From SHZI01 sp964384525 (GTDB taxonomy: Bacteria; Pseudomonadota; Gammaproteobacteria; Steroidobacterales; GCA-2729495): 31,262 bases of DNA. The notes beneath the pieces are model-generated. The model searched no databases and was not told where the DNA came from. It saw only the letters and a list, made by a program, of their open reading frames with translations. Positions within the stretch are counted from its first letter, which is position 1. The number at the start of each line of letters is the position of its first letter. Of the stretch, positions 17,174 to 23,163 are shown piece by piece. The position numbers and the translations under genes are program-made. Location: NCBI GenBank assembly GCA_964384525.1, contig CAYLKO010000030.1, forward strand, positions 1-31,262, read 5' to 3'.

Positions 17174-17389
17174 CGCGTGCAGGATGGCGCGGCGAATTGC
17201 GGCCGGCAGAGATGCCTCAACAAACATCGACTCCGGATAAAGATAATCCTCGCCGGATTCATCAATGACCCTGAGTAGCCCTTGTTTGGCCGAAGCCAAA
17301 TCTGCAACAGCCTCGTAGATCTTGCGACGTTCCAAGGCAGCTTCGTAACCTGAATTGTCGACACAGATTACAAGATGGCGCTTTGACAT
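17168..17389 (-). CDS. Small cassette protein, function unknown
   Basis: A 73-residue protein of a family that, to my knowledge, recurs in gammaproteobacterial cassette arrays. It starts MSKRHLVICVDNSGYEAALE, continues RRKIYEAVADLASAKQGLLR and has the conserved core VIDESGEDYLYPESMFVEA. It looks like a single small alpha/beta domain with no membrane segment. AGGAAG sits 9 bases ahead of the ATG at 17389. It is the last gene of the array, about 170 bases from the tRNA-Glu gene. Function unknown. Confidence 0.8.
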   Translation of the reverse strand: MSKRHLVICVDNSGYEAALERRKIYEAVADLASAKQGLLRVIDESGEDYLYPESMFVEASLPAAIRRAILHAA

Positions 17390-17506
17390 GGCTGTACGCT
17401 TCCTAAAGAAGACGCTTGATCTTGAATTCGAACTTGCCGGCTTGCCATGATGGGTAATGACGATCTCGCGGGTGTGCCCAGATACCTGACCGGGCTATCT
17501 CTGCAC

Positions 17507-17710
17507 TCACCGGCGCCACGCTCGTGCGAGCAAGACAAGAGCGAGCACACCAACGGCCCACGACACGCTCAGGATTACCAAGGAATCCCGAGAGCTTCGA
17601 TTCTCAAGCAGCCAGTAAGTAATGCCACTCAGATTTCCGAGCACAAAGAGAGCCAGCAAGACTGCCCCGAGCTGCCGTACCGTCCGTGATCCGCGAAAGC
17701 CAGTGCTCAT
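17507..17710 (-). CDS. Small membrane protein (cassette)
   Basis: A 67-residue product with two hydrophobic helices, VRQLGAVLLALFVLGNLSGI (about 11-30) and SLVILSVSWAVGVLALVLLA (43-62), ending in a basic tail ARAWRR. Not recognised. The ATG at 17710 is only 22 bases from a GTTAGGC core, with no complete attC hairpin between, so it may have been joined to its neighbour by a deletion. No clear attC follows its stop either (17390-17506 has only AAGCCGG/TTCAAG fragments). It is probably a real gene given its regular two-helix pattern, but short. Confidence 0.6.
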   Translation of the reverse strand: MSTGFRGSRTVRQLGAVLLALFVLGNLSGITYWLLENRSSRDSLVILSVSWAVGVLALVLLARAWRR

Positions 17711-17732
17711 GGTTTGAGTCCATATACGAATT

Positions 17733-17739
17733 GTTAGGC
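17733..17739 (-). other. Half attC (R'' core), scarred
   Basis: Read on - the sequence is GCCTAACAATTCG, the canonical R''-L'' start of an attC. The usual stem and the second core are missing, and the next gene begins 22 bases on. This looks like the remains of an attC after deletion. Confidence 0.6.
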
Positions 17740-17745
17740 CGCACC

Positions 17746-18366
17746 CTAGCGGCCCACGCGATTGAGAGTTGCCGCCATGGCTTTCTCACTGCGCTGCATT
17801 TCTCGCGGATTTGACAGCTTGGCATGCTTCGCCAGTAGTTCCACCAACTCAACCAATTTGGCATTAGGCGTGTCTGGGTCCGGCGACCAAGCCTCCCCGC
17901 AACCAATGCCCGGCCTAGTGAATCGATATGACACACCATCTAGGCCCATGCGATCGGGCTTACGGGAACCAGCAATGGCTGCTGTGTATACCTGCTCGAT
18001 GCGATCAGCGATTGAGCGACTAATTTTTGCACGGTAAATTCTGGTCTTTACTTGAGCTGAGGAAAAGCTCTCGTGATCGCGGCCCGCACTATCGGGTTTC
18101 ATCGCGCCGTACCAAAAGGATGAGGCGAATTGAACAAGATAGACGTCGTCGCCAACTACCCGCACACCCGACTCTGGAACGAACGACGGAAGAGTGGTTA
18201 GTGACAGTCGTGGTGCGCCACCTACAGCATCATCAATGATTTTTTCCACGCCGCGATAGTAGTCGCCGAGAAACTCCATCTCGCAAGGCTTTAAGGCAGA
18301 CTGCGCCAGAGCTGGAACTGGCGCGAGTACGATGATGAGTATTATCAGTAGCGAGATAATTTTCAT
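17746..18366 (-). CDS. Exported cassette protein, function unknown
   Basis: A 206-residue protein with a clear signal peptide, MKIISLLIILIIVLAPVPALAQ (cleavage after ALA/Q, about residue 20-21), so probably periplasmic. The mature part has no motif I recognise: it includes CEMEFLGDYYRGVEKIIDDA, a block VRVVGDDVYLVQFASSFWYG, and a C-terminal KLVELVELLAKHAKL helix. Two cysteines (near residues 28 and 163) could form a disulfide. The ATG at 18366 lies 4 bases from the attC at 18370; reading further upstream goes into the attC and gives a nonsense leader. The TAG stop lies just before the half attC at 17733. Confidence 0.78.
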   Translation of the reverse strand: MKIISLLIILIIVLAPVPALAQSALKPCEMEFLGDYYRGVEKIIDDAVGGAPRLSLTTLPSFVPESGVRVVGDDVYLVQFASSFWYGAMKPDSAGRDHESFSSAQVKTRIYRAKISRSIADRIEQVYTAAIAGSRKPDRMGLDGVSYRFTRPGIGCGEAWSPDPDTPNAKLVELVELLAKHAKLSNPREMQRSEKAMAATLNRVGR

Positions 18367-18369
18367 GCA

Positions 18370-18431
18370 GCCTAACGAAAGATCAGCGGCGCCCAGACTG
18401 CTGGGCGTCCGACTGGATCGACTGGTTAGAG
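18370..18431 (-). other. attC site
   Basis: Ends are GCCTAAC (18370-18376) and GTTAGAG (18425-18431). The inner arms GATCAGCGGCGCCCAG and CTGGGCGTCCGACTGGATC pair around ACTG with unpaired extra bases, as in attC bottom-strand hairpins. It is the recombination site of the brnTA cassette on its right, and the brnA reading frame ends inside it. Confidence 0.85.
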
Positions 18432-18652
18432 GGCGAGCCGCGTAAGCGCTCCGCAAGCCAGACCTTGATGATCGACTGCCGCGTAACGCCCAGGCGGCCA
18501 GATTCCCGGTCAAGTCCCTCGATCATCCATGTCGGAAAATCGACGTTTACCCGTCTCTGTTCCTGCATCGGGCGGCGTGCGCCAGCGAGATCGAGCGAAG
18601 CTGTCACGCTCTTGCCAGCAGCAAAGTCGCGATCAAATTTCTTAGCCTTCAT
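18383..18652 (-). CDS. brnA: BrnA-type antitoxin (ribbon-helix-helix)
   Basis: An 89-residue antitoxin expected to bind the BrnT toxin and repress the operon. The central part, RRVNVDFPTWMIEGLDRESG followed by RLGVTRQSIIKVWLAERLRG, reads as a ribbon-helix-helix DNA-binding fold of the CopG/BrnA type. The basic N-terminus is KAKKFDRDF. The ATG at 18652 overlaps the end of brnT by 11 bases, the usual toxin-first BrnT/BrnA layout. The last 15 residues (SNQSIQSDAQQSGRR) are encoded within the attC, so the antitoxin carries a tail donated by the recombination site. Calling it BrnA rather than another RHH protein depends on the neighbouring toxin. Confidence 0.85.
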   Translation of the reverse strand: MKAKKFDRDFAAGKSVTASLDLAGARRPMQEQRRVNVDFPTWMIEGLDRESGRLGVTRQSIIKVWLAERLRGSPSNQSIQSDAQQSGRR

Positions 18653-18902
18653 GCAACGCCACCTCGTCGTCGCGAGACCTACGGACAGAAACAATTCGAA
18701 TGGCATCGCCCCGGGATGTGACTACAGCTGACCAGAGCTTGGCATCAATGCAACCAATGATCAGCCATCGTGGCTCATCCTCGGTTCGTGCGGGAATTTC
18801 CAGCAGATCCGGGTCTTCCCACAGGCGTTGCGCGTCGACGAAGTCGATCCCATGCTTGGCGAGATTCGTCGCGCTCTTCCGAGGGTCGAACTCGAGTGCC
18901 AT
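18642..18902 (-). CDS. brnT: BrnT-type toxin (DUF497 ribonuclease)
   Basis: An 86-residue RelE-like ribonuclease toxin. The DUF497/BrnT pattern is clear: EFDPRKSATNLAKHGIDFVD (with the K-HGIDF signature), then AQRLWEDPD, and a C-terminal strand pair RIVSVRRSRDDEV. In the family these strands form the RNase core, and the I(I/V)S-R-R segment is conserved. The ATG at 18902 has no good ribosome binding site, and a -10-like TATAGT lies only about 15 bases upstream, so the transcript may have a very short leader. Its stop overlaps brnA. Such modules in integron arrays are thought to stabilise the array. Confidence 0.87.
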   Translation of the reverse strand: MALEFDPRKSATNLAKHGIDFVDAQRLWEDPDLLEIPARTEDEPRWLIIGCIDAKLWSAVVTSRGDAIRIVSVRRSRDDEVALHEG

Positions 18903-18905
18903 ATA

Positions 18906-18922
18906 GGTATGGAAACTATACC
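18906..18922 (-). promoter_or_regulatory. Probable brnTA promoter/operator
   Basis: The palindrome GGTATGGAAACTATACC (6 of 7 arm bases match) lies 4 bases ahead of brnT and contains the - strand -10-like TATAGT. A weak -35 TTGCAA lies 15 bases further up. Autorepression by BrnA/BrnT at such a site is known for the family; this site is inferred. Confidence 0.5.
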
Positions 18923-18956
18923 GTTACTAACCCCATTGCAAGGGCCTGACCGAGGC

Positions 18957-19035
18957 TTCTAACGACCTTGGCGTTCAGCTGCGGCCATCCGACCGAAGAG
19001 AGAGGTTGACCGTCAGTTGCAACGCCTGGTTGGGC
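18957..19035 (-). other. attC site
   Basis: Ends TTCTAAC (18957-18963) and GTTGGGC (19029-19035), 79 bp. The arms have GGCGTTCAGCTGCGGCC against GGTTGACCGTCAGTTGCAACGCC. The gene on the right reads 19 residues into it. Confidence 0.75.
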
Positions 19036-19454
19036 AGCGCCCGCGCGACGTCGATGGTCCCGGACACCACAGTTCCGTCCACCGCGACATGACAGGTGAA
19101 GGACATTGGAAAGACGTCAGAGACCCTTCGCCCAAGCTTCTCACAAACGGCTTCGGCCGCAGAACTCCCCTTTTGGATGTAGCTCCACAGGCGAAGCTGA
19201 TGTTCGTCTGCGAAGAGAACTGGTTGCAGGTAGTCCAGGCCTGACGTGTCCATAGGGGAGCACAGTCCTTCAAACTCGGAACCGTCCGCTAAGCGGAACG
19301 TCGTCGCCGCCACGAAGACGCTGGAATCCCGCTCCGAGAGCTCCGACCGGCTGTCTTCCTCCACCGTCGCATCGGCGTCGTCGTGGGCACTCTCGTATCG
19401 CCACACTGGCGACTGGCGGAAGTCTTCCCGGGTGAGATCTATGAAAGGCTTCAT
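18975..19454 (-). CDS. Cassette protein, function unknown
   Basis: A 159-residue cytosolic protein, not recognised. It starts MKPFIDLTREDFRQSPVWRY, has a very acidic stretch around residues 22-42 (HDDADATVEEDSRSELSERD), and then beta-rich sequence with VFVAATTFRLADGSEFEGL and CHVAVDGTVVSGTIDVA. The FIDLTREDF...SPVWRY opening recurs in uncharacterised proteobacterial proteins. The final segment, PNQALQLTVNLSLRSDGRS, is encoded by the attC, and NQALQ-type tails are a common by-product of attC translation. The ATG at 19454 is 12 bases from the next attC. Confidence 0.75.
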   Translation of the reverse strand: MKPFIDLTREDFRQSPVWRYESAHDDADATVEEDSRSELSERDSSVFVAATTFRLADGSEFEGLCSPMDTSGLDYLQPVLFADEHQLRLWSYIQKGSSAAEAVCEKLGRRVSDVFPMSFTCHVAVDGTVVSGTIDVARALPNQALQLTVNLSLRSDGRS

Positions 19455-19465
19455 CGATTCAAGCT

Positions 19466-19524
19466 GCCCAACGCCTAGGCTAACGCGCGGGCACGCCAAG
19501 GCGCGTCGGCTTGAATTGTTGGGC
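19466..19524 (-). other. attC site
   Basis: Ends GCCCAAC (19466-19472; alternatively GGCTAAC at 19478-19484) and GTTGGGC (19518-19524). Read on - it begins GCCCAACAATTCAAGCCGAC, the textbook R''-L'' of an attC. The stem is CGCGGGCACGCC/GGCGCG. The gene on the right ends inside the R' core. Confidence 0.82.
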
Positions 19525-20037
19525 AACAGCCTTCTGCGGCGCTTGCTCATTGATGATGAATGAATGGAGCTGAGGTTTGTCGGTCTCGATGATCTCACGA
19601 ACCGATCCGAGCGTGAGGCGCTTTGATACAGCCCTGAAGAATCGAAATGCTTGAACGTTACCTTTGAACGTTGATGCGAGTATGGGTTGCTCAATGTGGT
19701 CAATGATCTGACGAACGACTTCAAGGGCAACCCATCCGGATCGATACTTGGGGAGGACGAACAGGTCTGCCAGTTCCCAGATGGGCGCACCTTCAATCTC
19801 TACTTTTTCCATCATTACAAATCCAGAAATATTCTTATTTGTTCTGATGATGTAAGCAGCAGCACCCGTAGAATTTATGTACGACTCCAGATCAAGCGCC
19901 GTGCAACCGTCATATAAGCCGTCATGACCAATTTCTTCTTTGCTCCAGGTCGTTGATTCAAAATAGTAGAGCTGGAGCAGCCTCTGGAGCGTGACTGTTT
20001 CATCTGCCTTGAGTTGTGAAAGTATGGTCTGCGACAT
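19480..20037 (-). CDS. GNAT-like N-acetyltransferase (cassette)
   Basis: A 185-residue protein with the layout of a GNAT acyl-CoA transferase: LQRLLQLYYFESTTWSKEEI in the N-terminal helices, a strand AAYIIRTNKNISGFVMME, the strand-helix WELADLFVLPKYRSGWVALE in the acetyl-CoA motif region, then ASTFKGNVQAFRFFRAVSKR. The ELxDLFVLPKYRxxGxG motif is typical; here RSGWVA replaces the usual RGxGxG, so CoA binding may be altered. The target is unknown. The tail AQQFKPTRLGVPAR is encoded by the attC. The ATG at 20037 is 13 bases from the next attC. Confidence 0.75.
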   Translation of the reverse strand: MSQTILSQLKADETVTLQRLLQLYYFESTTWSKEEIGHDGLYDGCTALDLESYINSTGAAAYIIRTNKNISGFVMMEKVEIEGAPIWELADLFVLPKYRSGWVALEVVRQIIDHIEQPILASTFKGNVQAFRFFRAVSKRLTLGSVREIIETDKPQLHSFIINEQAPQKAVAQQFKPTRLGVPAR

Positions 20038-20049
20038 GGTTCTTCTGCT

Positions 20050-20112
20050 GCCGAATGTCGTACCGATCAGCGGCCGGCCGAAGGCCGGTCCGACTGCATC
20101 GACAGGTTAAGC
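20050..20112 (-). other. attC site
   Basis: Right end GTTAAGC (20106-20112); left end the degenerate GCCGAAT (20050-20056). The arms GATCAGCGGCCGGCC and GGCCGGTCCGACTGCATC pair around GAA. The arms are close in sequence to those of the attC at 18370. Confidence 0.75.
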
Positions 20113-20739
20113 GCCCTCTGTAACGCACCGGTTGCGGATTTCTTCAACATGGTCGCAGAATGCCTTGTGTTCTGTGTTGAGAGCTCGGCCGAAGCACTCT
20201 CGCGCGGCTGCCTCGTCTCCGAGTTCATGATGAATCATCGCAGCTTCCAGCGCACTGCGATGGGGATTGGCACCCGGCAAGACCCCGTGCTTCGCGTAAT
20301 GAGCGACAACTGCTGCGTAGGACGTGAACTCGTCCAAGTACGGGATTCCCACAGACCTCAGTAGACCAGTGATCTCACCCGCCGATTTCAACGGCGACTG
20401 GCTGAGAGTCCAGACGTAGCTGCTGGGGAAGCCTGCAAGTTCGGGCAGCCACGCTCGCAACGCGCAATCGTAAGGCTGATACCACGCCTTCGACTTCGCG
20501 AACTCCGGGTGCTCGATTCTCCCGACACACGGCAGCACGACTCCGAGCTCTACGCAGAATGAGCCGTGGAGGGAGCTCCAGCTCGGCATCGATACGAATG
20601 CAACCACGCCAACCAAGCCATCCTGGTGCGGGCGATTGAACGATCTACCTCGCTTCCTAAAGCCGTTCTCGCGGAGGATCTGACCGCAGCTTGCCTGCAC
20701 TTCGTCGAGCATCGCAACGTATTGAGACCTGACTGTCAT
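20107..20739 (-). CDS. DUF4304-like cassette protein
   Basis: A 210-residue cytosolic protein. The N-terminal half resembles DUF4304: an initial helix MLDEVQASCGQILRENGF, then RKRGRSFNRPHQDGLVGVVA and strands with FCVELGVVLP. The C-terminal half is helical and ends in a TPR-like repeat, ALEAAMIHHELGDEAAAREC, followed by FGRALNTEHKAFCDH. DUF4304 proteins are uncharacterised and are sometimes found among polymorphic-toxin immunity genes. The ATG at 20739 is preferred because it lies 12 bases from the attC; reading further upstream enters that site. The stop TAA is inside the GTTAAGC core. Confidence 0.7.
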   Translation of the reverse strand: MTVRSQYVAMLDEVQASCGQILRENGFRKRGRSFNRPHQDGLVGVVAFVSMPSWSSLHGSFCVELGVVLPCVGRIEHPEFAKSKAWYQPYDCALRAWLPELAGFPSSYVWTLSQSPLKSAGEITGLLRSVGIPYLDEFTSYAAVVAHYAKHGVLPGANPHRSALEAAMIHHELGDEAAARECFGRALNTEHKAFCDHVEEIRNRCVTEGA

Positions 20740-20750
20740 GACGCCTGTGC

Positions 20751-20826
20751 GTCTAACGGCGCGCTTGAGCGTGCCGAACAAACCACACAGCGGTTTGGCC
20801 GGTCCGTCTCGAAGCACTTGTTAAAC
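20751..20826 (-). other. attC site
   Basis: Both cores are canonical: GTCTAAC (20751-20757) and GTTAAAC (20820-20826), 76 bp. The stem is CCGAACAAACC / GGTTTGGCCGG around ACACAGC. Confidence 0.85.
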
Positions 20827-21297
20827 GGCATGCTCATCGTAATCAACATATATGTCGATGCCGAGGCTGAGTTGCCGGTCCGCGATCTTGCGCAGCAGAT
20901 TGGGAGAGATTTCCAAGCCACGGTTCCAACTCCGAATCCATGAGCTGACTACAAAGCGAACCTTGAACCGTTTAGCAAGTGATCGCCAAACCTCCATATC
21001 GCTCGAGAGTTCACGGAACACTTCCTCAATTTGCGGCTCGAGCGACTCTCCGGGTTTCTCAGGAACTGCAATGAGCCAACGGCCAGTACGCTCGACTCGG
21101 GATCTTCCATTCTTATGGACCACATCACCCTTGAAGCATGAAGATGTGGGTGGCCGACCGAGTAGAGTTGAAATCTCTTCCGGATTCAGCTCGTCACCAT
21201 AAAAGCCGAGTGAGATATGGTACTCGTCAACTTCTCCGCCAGCGACAAAGATGACGTCTTCCATGTCCCCCGGCGGTTGGCGTACGTACTTCTTCAT
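20821..21297 (-). CDS. DUF4279 domain protein (cassette)
   Basis: A 158-residue cytosolic protein matching the DUF4279 pattern. A first strand, YHISLGFYGDELNPEEISTL, leads into LGRPPTSSCFKGDVV (the ldPeeIsxxLGxxPt motif), then a basic segment and GRWLIAVP. The helix LEPQIEEVFRELSSDMEVWR follows, and two strands around KVRFVVSSWI and LGIDIYVDYD finish the domain. Function unknown; homologues occur among small accessory and immunity-like genes. The ATG at 21297 lies 3 bases from the attC at 21301. The TAA stop falls inside the next GTTAAAC core. Confidence 0.8.
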   Translation of the reverse strand: MKKYVRQPPGDMEDVIFVAGGEVDEYHISLGFYGDELNPEEISTLLGRPPTSSCFKGDVVHKNGRSRVERTGRWLIAVPEKPGESLEPQIEEVFRELSSDMEVWRSLAKRFKVRFVVSSWIRSWNRGLEISPNLLRKIADRQLSLGIDIYVDYDEHAV

Positions 21298-21300
21298 GCC

Positions 21301-21380
21301 GTTTAACGCCCGAGTTCAGCGGCCGTGCGCCAGCGCCGCGGGGTGTACACTTTATCGTTCACCGTTGCAACGAGTTGCTG
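21301..21380 (-). other. attC site
   Basis: Left core GTTTAAC (21301-21307), right core the degenerate GTTGCTG (21374-21380). The stem includes CAGCGGCCGTGCGC / GCGCCGCG. The grpB-like gene ends within it (tail SNSLQR), as for the attC at 18957. The right end is less certain than the left. Confidence 0.65.
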
Positions 21381-21895
21381 TGCAGCTGCCCATACCAAGC
21401 TAAAGCTTCGGCCTCATAATGCTTAACGAAGGAGTCTTTGCCATCCATGTACGCATTGATGTCGTTCGGGAATCTTTCGGCGAGCTGGCGCTTTAGGTTG
21501 CCATAGAGCTGCGCAATCGGGGGATGAGATATCAGGTAGTCGCGGAATGCCAAGTGGCGATCCGTCTGCGGCCCACCGACAAATGCATGTATTTGGTGCG
21601 TCCGGGTGACAGATGCATCGTCACGGCGAAAGTATCTGAGTCCAGGAATACCGAACTCACCCTTTGCCTCGTACCCGAGTGACTCTATCGCTGAGGTTTG
21701 CGTGTCCAGGTCAGCAAGACGGGTCACTTCGATGAGAATATCAATGACAGGCTTCGCACTAAGCCCCGGGACAGACGTGCTTCCAATGTGATGGATCGCT
21801 ACTGCAACGCCGTCTAGTGCCTCGTGAATGCGCAAAGCCTCGACCTCGTATTGGGCTGGCCAGTACTCGTCGTAAGGTACAACGCGGACCCTCAC
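21359..21895 (-). CDS. GrpB family protein (UPF0157, nucleotidyltransferase fold)
   Basis: A 178-residue protein of the GrpB/UPF0157 family, which has a minimal nucleotidyltransferase fold. Its signature is intact: VVPYDEYWPAQYEVEALRIH, then AIHHIGSTSVPGLSAKPVID (residues ~33-52), with the GST and AKP-x-IDI active-site-like elements, and later HLAFRDYLISHPPIAQLYGN. The family's reaction is not established; some members are fused to dephospho-CoA kinase. The gene is a mobile-cassette copy, as its tail runs into the attC. The ATG at 21895 gives the standard N-terminus. Confidence 0.88.
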   Translation of the reverse strand: MRVRVVPYDEYWPAQYEVEALRIHEALDGVAVAIHHIGSTSVPGLSAKPVIDILIEVTRLADLDTQTSAIESLGYEAKGEFGIPGLRYFRRDDASVTRTHQIHAFVGGPQTDRHLAFRDYLISHPPIAQLYGNLKRQLAERFPNDINAYMDGKDSFVKHYEAEALAWYGQLHSNSLQR

Positions 21896-21912
21896 GTCAG
21901 TGTGGCATTTTT

Positions 21913-21980
21913 GCTAAATGCGGCTGCATAAGGATTGAACTCACAGGCGCTCATGCGACCGGTGGAGCAGCTGGTTAGGA
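21913..21980 (-). other. attC-like site
   Basis: Right core GTTAGGA (21974-21980), left core the degenerate GCTAAAT (21913-21919). Partly pairing arms CGGCTGCAT and ATGCGACCG. It fills the position expected for an attC between two cassette genes. Confidence 0.6.
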
Positions 21981-22466
21981 TACAGTCCGCCGTGAGTAAC
22001 GCGTGACCGCAGCCTCGACTGCTGCCGCCTCAGGCCCAAATCCAAAATGGAGCACAACGAATATGTAAAAGTCATGGCCCTCGAAGTTGGTGTTCATGAC
22101 AAAGAAGTGAGCTACCTCGTCCGGGGACTCGCCGCTGTGGCCAGTGGTCATTACAAACTTTCCAGCCCAGGATTCCTCGGGCTCGGCGCCATGTTCATTC
22201 AGGAATGCCGTGTCAAAGGCTAAGTGCCACTCATCGGAATCGCAACCAGCACAAACGGCATATCGACATCCGGTACCGATTAAAGCTTGCGCCATTTGTA
22301 TTTTTTCTTCGAATGGGATGCCACCGGTGTGGTCCCAGAGCAGGCATGGATAGTGAGTTCCAGCAAAAGGTGCGGTGGCCACGTCAAAAGGGGGTATCGA
22401 CGCTGCCACAAACTGGCGACCCTCATATTCCGCTAGAAGCCGCACTTGGTCTGCCCTGCATCCCAA
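21975..22466 (-). CDS. Cassette protein, function unknown
   Basis: A protein of up to 163 residues, not recognised. It has an N-terminal QVRLLAEYEGRQFVAASIPP, a middle HYPCLLWDHTGGIPFEEKIQ and a Cys-rich AQALIGTGCRYAVCAGCDSD; the three Cys near residues 67-74 could bind a metal. The C-terminal half, TGHSGESPDEVAHFFVMNTN and then DFYIFVVLHFGFGP, alternates like buried strands. No ATG fits. The TTG at 22466 has GGTGAG 8 bases upstream and lies in the attC end; a GTG at 22445 would shorten the protein by 7 residues. The TAA stop lies in the next GTTAGGA core. Confidence 0.7.
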   Translation of the reverse strand: MGCRADQVRLLAEYEGRQFVAASIPPFDVATAPFAGTHYPCLLWDHTGGIPFEEKIQMAQALIGTGCRYAVCAGCDSDEWHLAFDTAFLNEHGAEPEESWAGKFVMTTGHSGESPDEVAHFFVMNTNFEGHDFYIFVVLHFGFGPEAAAVEAAVTRYSRRTVS

Positions 22467-22539
22467 CGATTGAGCTCACCCGACGTGCAACAGATGGCGA
22501 AGCCAGCTGTTGCACGTCGGGTGCAACGAAGGGTTAGGC
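22461..22539 (-). other. attC site with near-perfect hairpin
   Basis: Right core GTTAGGC (22533-22539), left core TCCCAAC (22461-22467). The arms CCCGACGTGCAACAG and CTGTTGCACGTCGGG are exact complements over 15 bases, followed inwards by TGGC/GCCA around GAA. Confidence 0.85.
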
Positions 22540-23064
22540 CACATCGCGCTCAATGTATGCCTTTGCAGCCGCAAGTAGCTCAAGCATCTTTTCCCTCGAG
22601 CACTGACCATGGGTGAGAGGCCTCCGATTCATCGAGATGTCGATGGTGACACTGTTCCAACTGATAGGAAGCATTGCCCGTTCTGCCGTATTGAAGTTGA
22701 ACTTCAGATCGTGCGAGAAGTAGTTGCGCAACACACACCAGAGTTGATACCACGGTTGCTCTTTGAGTTTGGCGAGCTGTCCAGTTGCGCGACAGTACTC
22801 TTTCGTGAGCGCAAGCAGCTCATTGAGCGCTGCCTGGTAGCTCGTGTTGTATAGGTGCTCGGCGGCGATCCTGAGGGCCACCGGATCGTGAACGAGCGCT
22901 CGGACCTGATGATGTAGTTTGAGTTCTGCGGGCAATTGCTCGTAGATCGCGTCGAAGGCGTCCGGCGTATCAGGGTAGGACCATAGAACAAGCGACGCAT
23001 ACGCCAACTGAACTCGGTTGACCGCTGTGCGATAGATGCCGAGGAGTTCATCCTTGGTTGCCAT
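22534..23064 (-). CDS. All-helical cassette protein, possible HEPN domain
   Basis: A 176-residue protein that is helical throughout by composition (LLGIYRTAVNRVQLAYASLV, RIAAEHLYNTSYQAALNELL, KMLELLAAAKAYIERD). Near residues 112-120 it has LRNYFSHDL: Arg113-x4-His118 fits the Rx4-6H motif of HEPN domains. HEPN proteins include RNase toxins and abortive-infection effectors, but also non-catalytic members, so this is a motif-level suggestion. There is no neighbouring nucleotidyltransferase (MNT) in its own cassette. The ATG at 23064 is 4 bases from the GCCTAAC core at 23068; the TAA stop is in the next core. Confidence 0.68.
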   Translation of the reverse strand: MATKDELLGIYRTAVNRVQLAYASLVLWSYPDTPDAFDAIYEQLPAELKLHHQVRALVHDPVALRIAAEHLYNTSYQAALNELLALTKEYCRATGQLAKLKEQPWYQLWCVLRNYFSHDLKFNFNTAERAMLPISWNSVTIDISMNRRPLTHGQCSREKMLELLAAAKAYIERDVA

Positions 23065-23067
23065 GTG

Positions 23068-23074
23068 GCCTAAC
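23068..23074 (-). other. attC core separated from its hairpin by an insertion
   Basis: GCCTAAC next to the HEPN-like gene start. Its matching stem and other core lie about 1 kb away at 24077-24129, on the far side of the IS110-family element. Confidence 0.65.
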
Positions 23075-23079
23075 GAATG

Positions 23080-23093
23080 TAAGAGACTTCCCC
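23080..23093 (+). repeat. IS subterminal inverted repeat, left
   Basis: TAAGAGACTTCCCC; its complement GGGGAAGTCTCTTA resembles 24061-24074. Confidence 0.65.
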
Positions 23094-23163
23094 GACCCAT
23101 AACAACATCGAGGTGCCAGGATTGAGGTGTTGCATGTTCAATCTCACTGAGAAGGGGAAATCC

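Noticed and set aside
17390..17506. Full attC between the two last cassette genes
   Set aside because: Fragments such as AAGCCGG and TTCAAGATCAAG are reminiscent of attC arms, but no core pair is present.
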